A DNA stretch of 5,956 nt from contig JAGVIF010000059.1 in NCBI GenBank assembly GCA_020056205.1, forward strand, positions 1 through 5,956, read 5' to 3'. Positions 1 to 5,360 of this stretch are shown in pieces (position 1 is the first letter of the stretch; each line of letters starts with the position of its first letter). The stretch is from Lentisphaeria bacterium. Lineage in GTDB: Bacteria; Verrucomicrobiota; Lentisphaeria; Victivallales; GWF2-50-93. Position numbers and translations under genes: made by a program. The notes beneath the pieces were generated by a model. It did no database searches. It saw only the letters and a list, made by a program, of their open reading frames with translations, and was not told where the DNA came from.

Positions 1-12
1 CCAAATCATAAA

Positions 13-79
13 GTTGGAGTTCACAACTTCAGTTGTGTGATTTGTTGGAGTTCACAGCCCCGAGGCCCCGCGGCTCGGG
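13..79. repeat. Two copies of a 13-base repeat, each followed by a hairpin
   Basis: GTTGGAGTTCACA occurs exactly at 13-25 and 44-56, 31 bases apart. Each copy leads into a different inverted repeat. The first is CACAAC/GTTGTG with a TTCA loop (22-37). The second is CCCGAG/CTCGGG (59-64 with 74-79), with extra inner CC/GG pairing. After the first hairpin comes GTGTGATTT (35-43), and a similar GCGTGGGATTT (93-103) follows the second, so the units may share a longer, decayed consensus. No reading frame of note spans this stretch. It looks like an intergenic repeat family with a constant head and a variable hairpin; its function is unknown. Confidence 0.6.
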
Positions 80-108
80 ATCTTCGACTTTAGCGTGGGA
101 TTTGAGGA

Positions 109-123
109 AGTGTCAAAGTGTCA
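109..123. repeat. Short direct repeat AGTGTCA
   Basis: AGTGTCA is present at 109-115 and again at 117-123, separated by one base, in the non-coding leader before priA. It could be a decayed tail of the repeat at 13-79 or simple slippage. No function can be assigned. Confidence 0.35.
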
Positions 124-177
124 GAGTTTTTAGAATCAAAAATTGGAAATAAAAAGGATAAATTAGAAAGTGGGAAG

Positions 178-192
178 TAGAAAAGTTTTCTA
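178..192. repeat. Perfect 7-base inverted repeat TAGAAAA-G-TTTTCTA
   Basis: Bases 178-184 (TAGAAAA) and 186-192 (TTTTCTA) are exact reverse complements around a single G. The symmetry would suit a dimeric regulator site upstream of priA. The arms are AT-rich, so chance is a real possibility, and no convincing promoter hexamers lie next to it. Confidence 0.3.
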
Positions 193-197
193 AATTA

Positions 198-217
198 TTT
201 TCGTGTTTTTTCGTGTA
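198..217 (+). repeat. Tandem decamer TTTTCGTGTT / TTTTCGTGTA
   Basis: Two adjacent 10-base units (198-207 and 208-217) differ only in the last base. A degenerate third unit, ATTCGCGGC, follows at 218-226. The block sits directly before the hairpin at 225-242. I recall similar TTCGTGT-rich intergenic strings in environmental bacterial genomes, but I cannot verify that here. Confidence 0.45.
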
Positions 218-224
218 ATTCGCG

Positions 225-242
225 GCTAAAAAAGGTTTTAGC
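225..242 (+). promoter_or_regulatory. Stem-loop in the priA leader
   Basis: GCTAAAA (225-231) and TTTTAGC (236-242) form a perfect 7-base stem around an AAGG loop, 23 bases before the ATG at 266. A second small stem, CCGG/CCGG with a GTCAA loop (249-261), follows and ends five bases before that ATG. Neither stem is followed by a T-run, so neither reads as an intrinsic terminator. They could affect translation initiation of priA or belong to the upstream repeat block. The structure is seen in the sequence; any role is inferred. Confidence 0.35.
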
Positions 243-265
243 AGAATGCCGGGTCAACCGGTAAA

Positions 266-2503
266 ATGTTGTCGGATAAAATTATGAAAATAGCGCGGGT
301 GATGGTAAATCTTTCCCTTGACAGGGTTTTTGATTATCTTATTCCTGATCGGTTTGAATCTGCGGTTGCGCCTGGCGTCAAGGTTGAAATTCCCTTTGGC
401 AAAAGCAAAAGGATGGGTTTTGTTGTGGCGGTAACCGAGGGCAGTTCATATCCTTTGGACAAGCTTAAAAGCATAAGCGAGATTTACGGGGAGCATCCTA
501 AAATCTCGGAGAAGCTCCTTAAGCTCGGCGAATGGATGGCCGACTACTATTGCTGCGCTCGCGAACAAACGGTGAAAGCCCTCCTGCCAGCGCCGGTAAG
601 AACGGGAAAAATCAAAGGGAAAAAACTGAAGCGTTATTATATATCATCTCCTCAGGAGGCGCAGCAATTCGTCTTCGCATCCGGCAAAAAGAAAAAGAAA
701 CAAGCTGAAATATTGAAAAGAATTCTGTCTGAGCCGGGAATTTCTGAACGTACCCTTTCGGCGGAATTCAAAAACCCAAAGCAATTGCTTAAAAAAATGT
801 CGGAATCGGGACTGCTCAGGGAAGAGACCTTTGACTGCTACCGGAATCCTTTCGAAGGAGTGATGCTGATAAAAAACGCCCCCCCCGAACTTAGCGGCGA
901 ACAGAACGATGCCGTTTTAAAAATCATCGGACAAAATGAGATTAACCCTGACAAACCGGGGACTGTCCTTTTGCATGGCGTTACAGGCAGCGGAAAGACC
1001 GAAATATATCTGCGCGTAATTGAAAAAATGATTGAAAAGGGGCGCGATTCCATAGTGCTTGTTCCTGAAATTGCGCTTACCCCGCAGACCGTCGAACGAT
1101 TTCGCGGACGATTTGGAGATAATGTGAGCGTCCTTCACAGCGCCTTGAGCGACGGGGAAAGATATGATGAATGGATGAAGATACACAGGGGAAAAGTCCG
1201 CATAGCAGTGGGAGCCAGATCAGCTCTTTTCGCGCCGTTTCACAATCTCGGGCTGATAGTAGTTGACGAAGAACATGAGACTTCCTATAAGCAGGGGGAA
1301 AGCCCGCGTTACAACGCAAGAGATGTGGCGGTGATGCGCGGTTTTTTTGAGAATGCCCTTGTGATTCTCGGGTCCGCAACTCCATCGCTTGAATCTTATA
1401 GCAACGTCAAAAATGGAAAATACTCTCTTTGCGAACTCAAAAACAGAGTTGACAACAGGCTTATGCCCTCTGTTGATATTATTGACATGCGAAACGAGCC
1501 AAGCAAGGAAGGCGGACGGCTTTTTTCCGGCGCCTTAGTGGAGGAGATAAGAAAGAGGCTCGATCTCGGCGAACAAACAATGATTTTCCTTAACAGAAAA
1601 GGCTACGCCACACAGATGACATGCTTCAACTGCGGCTGGACGGCTGAATGCCCGGATTGCGCAATATCCTACACCTATCACAAAAAGAGGCAGAGTTTGT
1701 CCTGCCATCTTTGCGGGGCATTAGTTCAGGCTCCCATTGCCTGTCCGCAATGCGGAAATAGGCAGATTCGTTACTCCGGCGCCGGAACGGAAAAGATCGA
1801 AGGTTTGTGCAAATCGTTGTTTAGAGGAGCCGGAATAGCCAGAATGGACGCCGAAACTATGAGTGGACGCTTAAGCTATGAAAAGGTTCTCGGCGATTTC
1901 AGGACCGGCAGGATTGATATTCTCGTCGGGACACAAATGATAGCCAAAGGCCTTGATTTTCCAAATGTGACTCTGGTCGGAATAATATGCGCCGATTTGA
2001 GCCTGAGAATACCTGATTTCAGAGCCGAAGAGAGGACTTTTCAACTTATCACCCAGGTTGCCGGAAGGGCAGGCAGAGGGGATCGCCCGGGAGAAGTGAT
2101 TGTGCAAACATATTCGCCGTCAAACGTCGCAATACAGTTCGCAAAGCTCCACGACTATCCCAGCTTTTACAATTATGAAATAAGCCTGAGGGAACAATTC
2201 CAATATCCGCCTTCCTGCCATTTACTTATAATTCATCTGAAGGGAAAAGACGAATCGGCGGTGGTCGGCGCCGCAGATTCAATTCTTGATGAACTGAAAC
2301 TTTTTATAAATAAAGAGACCATCGTCAGCGGCCCGGCTCCGTCTCCAAACCCTAAAATAAAAGGTATGTTTCGATATATGATAATGCTGCGCGGAAAACG
2401 TCTCGCCGAATTGAAACGAAAGTTGAGGCAAATCATCTACGGAAGCGGCAAGAGGAAAGATGTCGAAATCTACACCGATATTGACGCAATAAACATAATG
2501 TAG
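266..2503 (+). CDS. priA: Primosomal replication restart helicase PriA
   Basis: PriA is a 3'-to-5' superfamily 2 DNA helicase that recognises stalled or repaired forks and reloads the replicative helicase. The N-terminal 3'-end-binding domain is visible (LSLDRVFDYLIP near 16-27; GVKVEIPFG at 37-45), followed by a Lys-rich stretch (about 114-145). Helicase motifs follow: Walker A GVTGSGKT at 238-245, DEEH at 334-337, GSATP at 369-373, GTQMIAKG at 555-562 and QVAGRAGR at 597-604. Eight cysteines in the family zinc-binding pattern are intact (453, 456, 462, 465, 480, 483, 493, 496). The length of 745 residues is close to the usual 730-810, so it looks complete and active. The ATG at 266 lacks a clear ribosome-binding site. 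The in-frame ATG at 284 (MKIARV...) resembles typical PriA N termini and may be the true start. No gene precedes it in the window, and a terminator follows at its stop. Confidence 0.97.
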   Translation: MLSDKIMKIARVMVNLSLDRVFDYLIPDRFESAVAPGVKVEIPFGKSKRMGFVVAVTEGSSYPLDKLKSISEIYGEHPKISEKLLKLGEWMADYYCCAREQTVKALLPAPVRTGKIKGKKLKRYYISSPQEAQQFVFASGKKKKKQAEILKRILSEPGISERTLSAEFKNPKQLLKKMSESGLLREETFDCYRNPFEGVMLIKNAPPELSGEQNDAVLKIIGQNEINPDKPGTVLLHGVTGSGKTEIYLRVIEKMIEKGRDSIVLVPEIALTPQTVERFRGRFGDNVSVLHSALSDGERYDEWMKIHRGKVRIAVGARSALFAPFHNLGLIVVDEEHETSYKQGESPRYNARDVAVMRGFFENALVILGSATPSLESYSNVKNGKYSLCELKNRVDNRLMPSVDIIDMRNEPSKEGGRLFSGALVEEIRKRLDLGEQTMIFLNRKGYATQMTCFNCGWTAECPDCAISYTYHKKRQSLSCHLCGALVQAPIACPQCGNRQIRYSGAGTEKIEGLCKSLFRGAGIARMDAETMSGRLSYEKVLGDFRTGRIDILVGTQMIAKGLDFPNVTLVGIICADLSLRIPDFRAEERTFQLITQVAGRAGRGDRPGEVIVQTYSPSNVAIQFAKLHDYPSFYNYEISLREQFQYPPSCHLLIIHLKGKDESAVVGAADSILDELKLFINKETIVSGPAPSPNPKIKGMFRYMIMLRGKRLAELKRKLRQIIYGSGKRKDVEIYTDIDAINIM

Positions 2504-2562
2504 AGTCTGCTGAAAAAAGATTTTTGCGAAAATCGCAAAATCTTTTTGACTCTTTTTCTTTT
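2503..2562 (+). terminator. Strong intrinsic terminator of priA
   Basis: A long stem begins right after the priA stop codon. AAAAAGA (2514-2520) plus TTTTGCGA (2522-2529) pairs with TCGCAAAA (2533-2540) plus TCTTTTT (2541-2547), giving about 15 pairs with one bulged T (2521) and an AAA loop. An outer GAGTC (2503-2507) can also pair with GACTC (2548-2552). The T-rich tract TTTTTCTTTT follows. The T-run at the end of the stem on the other strand might give weaker termination of leftward transcription too. Confidence 0.9.
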
Positions 2563-2632
2563 AATGTCAGGGTAAACCTCAAAAGAGAGTTTTTGCCGCC
2601 TTGAAAAACAAAAGGAAGAATTATAAATGTGT

Positions 2633-2660
2633 TTGTTTTTTGGCTCATTCGGACTATATT
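2633..2660 (+). promoter_or_regulatory. Putative promoter of tRNA-Val
   Basis: TATATT at 2655-2660 resembles a -10 hexamer. TTGTTT at 2633-2638, 16 bases upstream, matches the TTG of a -35 element. Transcription would start near 2667, about 20 bases before the tRNA 5' end, and the bases after the -10 (CCGCAG) are GC-rich, as in many stable-RNA promoters. A rival pair, TTGAAA (2601-2606) and TATAAA (2622-2627), has only a 15-base spacer. A promoter is expected here because priA ends in a terminator, but the exact site is inferred. Confidence 0.4.
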
Positions 2661-2685
2661 CCGCAGCTTGCTGTTCCCGTGATAA

Positions 2686-2762
2686 GGGCGCGTAGCTCAG
2701 CTGGTTAGAGCGCCACGTTGACATCGTGGAGGTCGTTGGTTCGAGTCCAATCGCGCCCACCA
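2686..2762 (+). tRNA. tRNA-Val, anticodon GAC, CCA encoded
   Basis: A full cloverleaf can be drawn. The 7-base acceptor stem GGGCGCG (2686-2692) with CGCGCCC (2752-2758) is perfect. The D stem is GCTC/GAGC (2695-2698, 2708-2711). The anticodon stem is CCACG/CGTGG (2713-2717, 2725-2729), with loop TTGACAT. The T stem is GTTGG/CCAAT with loop TTCGAGT (2740-2746). The anticodon GAC (2720-2722) reads GUC and GUU valine codons. The discriminator is A2759, and CCA is encoded at 2760-2762. It is convergent with gltX and separated from it by the inverted-repeat element that starts at 2766. Confidence 0.97.
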
Positions 2763-2765
2763 TTT

Positions 2766-2886
2766 GTAAGTATTCACCGAACCCTGCCTGCCTGCCCCGC
2801 TGGGGCGGTAGGCAGGTGTCCGCCTGAAACTGCGAGCGTCCTCGCTCAGGCAGGCGCGCAGACAGGGCCTTTCGATGAATATTTAC
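2766..2886. repeat. Palindromic GC-rich intergenic element with terminal inverted repeats
   Basis: The outer arms GTAAGTATTCACCGAA (2766-2781) and TTCGATGAATATTTAC (2871-2886) are inverted repeats matching at 14 of 16 positions. Next inward, CCCTG (2782-2786) pairs with CAGGG (2863-2867). Inside are two GC-rich hairpins: CCTGCCTGCC with GGTAGGCAGG-type pairing (2787-2816), and GCCTGA/TCAGGC (2822-2827 with 2846-2851) enclosing GCGAG/CTCGC. The element lies between the tRNA-Val CCA and the gltX stop codon, and its right arm supplies the last bases and TAA of gltX. It contains no convincing gene. It may be a REP- or MITE-like repeat, or a bidirectional transcription barrier between the converging units; it lacks a good T-tract on either side. 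The structure is seen; mobility is inferred. Confidence 0.7.
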
Positions 2887-4469
2887 CGCGCTTGTTTCGG
2901 CGCGGTTTGCGCAAGTATTCTGGCGGATGTCTTTTTGAGTCCGATGGCGTTGATAGTTTCCGGAATTCCGGCGCCGCTTTTTGTCCCTGTTACGGCCAAT
3001 CTTAGCGCCTGGCTGAGTTGTCCTTTTTTGACATTGAATTTTTCTTCGGAATGTTTTATCAGTTCTTCTATTGCCAATTCATCGGGGGCTTGTTTTTCCT
3101 CTAATTTTGACGCTAGGAAGCGCATGGCGTCCATTACCCCGTCTTTTGAGGCGGTCTTTTCAAATTCTTTGGAATCAATATCGTATGAGTCGGAAAAAAA
3201 GTAGTTCCATCCTCTGACTTGAGCAAAGGTTTTTGTCCTTGACTGCATAAGATTTGCGATTTTCGCAAAATGCTCTTTTTCTGAAATCCATTCGGGATTT
3301 GCGAATTTCGCGGAAGTTTCGGCGAATTCGCGGCGCGTCATTTCCGAGATGAAGAGGCCGTTCATATTTAATAACTTTTGAATGTCGAACTTGGCCGGTG
3401 AACTTTTAACGCGGTCTAGGGAAAAAGCTGAGATTATGTCGTTTCTAGTCATTTTCTCTCTGTCGTCGCCGGGCGACCAACCGAGCAGGACAAGATAGTT
3501 GAAAAGGGCTTCGGGCAGGAATCCTTTTTCGCGAAAATCGCCGATATATGCGTCGCCGTCGCGTTTGCTGTAAGGCTTTCCGTTTTGGTTGACTATCATA
3601 GGCAGGTGCGCATAGTCCGGATGAATAAAACTGAGCGCGTTGAAAAGAAAGAGATGGCGGAATGTATTTTCAACGTGGTCGTCTCCTCTGATTATGAAGT
3701 TGACGTTTTGGAAAATGTCATCGCACACGTTCGCAAGGTGAAAGACAGGGGTCCCATCGCTTCTGACAATTACAAAATCCTTGATGCTGTCGAGAGGTTT
3801 TGACAATTCTCCTTTGACTTTGTCTGTGAAGAAAACTTCGCGTCTTTCAAACGACATTTTTGAAGCGTTTGAAAATTTGAATACCTTTCCGGAAGAGATT
3901 TCGGTGATTTGAGAATCAAGGTCGAATATGGGATTTTCGGCGTCGTCAAAGAGTTTCATCTTGTGGAAACCGGCGAGAGAGGCGCTTTTTTCTATGGGTT
4001 TTTCATTTTCTTCGTATGTGAAATTTGCGCCTGTCGCGGAAATGATGATTTCTTTTCCTTTGAGCAGTTTTATTTCCCTGTCGCCTTTTTTTCTTACGAA
4101 AGGAATATTGCCGCAATGATACGGGATTATGAAAATGACAGGGCCGTGTTCAGCGTTTTCCGACGGAAGTCTGACGGCTTTTTTTTCAGAAAGGAGTATT
4201 TCCGCCGACTTCTTATGTTCTTCTAATCGCGTGGATTGAAAAAGAATTTCTTCATCCCAGTTGAGTTCGAGCCACTTCATTGAATCTATCAGAGTTGTTA
4301 CAGCCTCCGCAGTGGAGCGTTCTCTGTCGGTGTCCTCTATTCTAAGGAGAAATTTTCCGCCGCAATGTCTGGCGCACAGCCAGTTGAATATAGCCGCTCT
4401 TATATTTCCGATATGGACATGCCCGGTGGGCGAGGGGGCGAATCGAACTCTTGTTTCGTAAATATTCAA
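2883..4469 (-). CDS. gltX: Glutamyl-tRNA synthetase with a large internal insertion
   Basis: Class I synthetase that attaches glutamate to tRNA-Glu in the cytoplasm. The Rossmann-fold start RFAPSPTG (9-16) runs into HIGN (19-22, the HIGH motif) and RIEDTDRERS (43-52). The segment IVRSDGTPVFHLANV (234-248), GDDH (262-265) and SKRDG (301-305, the KMSKS-loop equivalent, as PYSKRDG) complete the catalytic core. A helical anticodon-binding region follows. At 528 residues it is longer than the usual 465-510. Where common bacterial enzymes have a CYCT-type Cys zinc region followed by xVIRFKVP, this protein has KAVRLPSEN and a divergent stretch of about 100 residues (about 101-205) before VFFTDKVKGEL. 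The start is TTG, overlapping the dapA TGA stop by four bases (TTGA), with GCGGAA seven bases upstream as a weak ribosome-binding site. No better in-frame start exists before the essential RFAPSPTG motif. GluRS rather than GlnRS or GluQRS is favoured by overall bacterial GltX-like order and length. Confidence 0.93.
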   Translation of the reverse strand: MNIYETRVRFAPSPTGHVHIGNIRAAIFNWLCARHCGGKFLLRIEDTDRERSTAEAVTTLIDSMKWLELNWDEEILFQSTRLEEHKKSAEILLSEKKAVRLPSENAEHGPVIFIIPYHCGNIPFVRKKGDREIKLLKGKEIIISATGANFTYEENEKPIEKSASLAGFHKMKLFDDAENPIFDLDSQITEISSGKVFKFSNASKMSFERREVFFTDKVKGELSKPLDSIKDFVIVRSDGTPVFHLANVCDDIFQNVNFIIRGDDHVENTFRHLFLFNALSFIHPDYAHLPMIVNQNGKPYSKRDGDAYIGDFREKGFLPEALFNYLVLLGWSPGDDREKMTRNDIISAFSLDRVKSSPAKFDIQKLLNMNGLFISEMTRREFAETSAKFANPEWISEKEHFAKIANLMQSRTKTFAQVRGWNYFFSDSYDIDSKEFEKTASKDGVMDAMRFLASKLEEKQAPDELAIEELIKHSEEKFNVKKGQLSQALRLAVTGTKSGAGIPETINAIGLKKTSARILAQTAPKQAR

Positions 4470-5338
4470 TCAAGGATTCCGCAGATTTTCATGGTTTTGA
4501 TGAGGACATCTCTGTGTTTGTCTGACATTTGGCATATAGGAAGCCTGTATTCTTCCTCCGTCATTTTTTTGACAGCCATAGCGGCTTTTATAGGGATTGG
4601 ATTTGTTTCAAGAAAGATATCTCTGAAAAATGGATAATACTTTTTGTGTATGCGCAAAGCCTCCGCGAAATTTCCGCGGAGGGCGGCGTCCGTCATGGAC
4701 TTGACTTGAGAAGGAATCACATTTGAGGCGACGCTTACCACGCCTTTCGCTCCGACTGAAATCATTGGCAAAGCGAGAGAATCGTCTCCGCTTAGGACAG
4801 TAATGCCGCATACATCGAGTATGGCGCTAACGCGCTCCACGCTGCCTCCGGCCTCTTTTACGGCGACAATATTTTTATTTTTTGAAAGTTTCTCGATAGT
4901 TTCCACGGATATTGAAATTGAGGAGCGTCCGGGTATGTTGTAAAGGACCACGGGTAAGCCCACTTCGTCGGCAATTTCTGAAAAGTGCCGAAACAGCCCT
5001 TCCTGAGTCGGTTTGTTGTAATACGGAGTAACCTGCAATGTGGCGTCGGCTCCGGCCCTTTTTGCCGCAAGGGTAAGATGAACGGCTTCGGCGGTGGAAT
5101 TTGCTCCCGTCCCGGCTATTACGAGACAACGCCCCTTCGCGGCGGACACAACGGTCTCAATGACGCCGATATGTTCTTCCACCGAAAGTGTCGGAGATTC
5201 GCCGGTGGTTCCAACAGGCACTATTCCGTCAATTCCGGCCGCGATTTGAAATTCAACGAGGCGTTTGAGGCATTGTGTGTCAACGTCGCCGTTTTTAAAA
5301 GGCGTTATTACTGCCGTGAAAGCTCCTTCAATTTTCAT
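4466..5338 (-). CDS. dapA: 4-hydroxy-tetrahydrodipicolinate synthase DapA
   Basis: DapA condenses pyruvate with aspartate semialdehyde, the first committed step of DAP and lysine synthesis, in the cytoplasm. The 290 residues match the family's usual length (about 292) and form one (beta/alpha)8 barrel. The key residues fall at the same numbers as in the E. coli enzyme: T44-T45 in GTTGES, Y107 in PYYNKP, Y133 in LYNIPGR, R138, and the Schiff-base lysine K161 in AVKEAGG. The downstream segment SGDDSLALPMISVGAKGVVS is also typical. The ATG start is supported by AAAGGA six bases upstream. It follows dapF by 22 bases and overlaps gltX by four, which implies one transcript and translational coupling to gltX. 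Related lyases of the same family (for example N-acetylneuraminate lyase) are possible from the fold alone, but the dapF neighbour and residue pattern make DapA the clear choice. Confidence 0.97.
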   Translation of the reverse strand: MKIEGAFTAVITPFKNGDVDTQCLKRLVEFQIAAGIDGIVPVGTTGESPTLSVEEHIGVIETVVSAAKGRCLVIAGTGANSTAEAVHLTLAAKRAGADATLQVTPYYNKPTQEGLFRHFSEIADEVGLPVVLYNIPGRSSISISVETIEKLSKNKNIVAVKEAGGSVERVSAILDVCGITVLSGDDSLALPMISVGAKGVVSVASNVIPSQVKSMTDAALRGNFAEALRIHKKYYPFFRDIFLETNPIPIKAAMAVKKMTEEEYRLPICQMSDKHRDVLIKTMKICGILD

Positions 5339-5344
5339 TTTCAG

Positions 5345-5350
5345 TCCTTT
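5345..5350 (-). promoter_or_regulatory. Ribosome-binding site of dapA
   Basis: The sense strand reads AAAGGA, then six bases, then the dapA ATG at 5338. It lies within the 22-base gap after the dapF stop codon and supports this start and independent reinitiation on the dapF-dapA transcript. Confidence 0.75.
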
Positions 5351-5360
5351 TTTTGCCTTG

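Noticed and set aside
13..56. CRISPR-like repeat spacing upstream of priA
   Set aside because: Only two copies of a 13-base repeat exist, the spacers are unequal and self-complementary, and no cas gene is present.
143..196. Sigma-70 promoter for priA (TTGGAA at 143, TAAATT at 191)
   Set aside because: The hexamers are not at a workable spacing from each other, and AT-rich leader sequence yields many such matches.
2627..2695. Small reading frame of 22 codons before the tRNA, with AAAGGAAG eight bases upstream of its ATG
   Set aside because: The ribosome-binding site is good, but the frame runs into the tRNA acceptor and D arm, overlaps the likely tRNA promoter, and the peptide has no recognisable character. 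Chance is the simpler reading.
2686..2886. Integration site of a mobile island at the tRNA 3' end
   Set aside because: No integrase and no duplicated tRNA 3' end is present. The element after the tRNA is only about 120 bases and is bounded by inverted, not direct, repeats.
2718..3005. Plus-strand open frame of 95 codons spanning tRNA, repeat element and the gltX end
   Set aside because: It starts within the tRNA anticodon loop and antisense to gltX; its sequence is translated repeat and has no family character.
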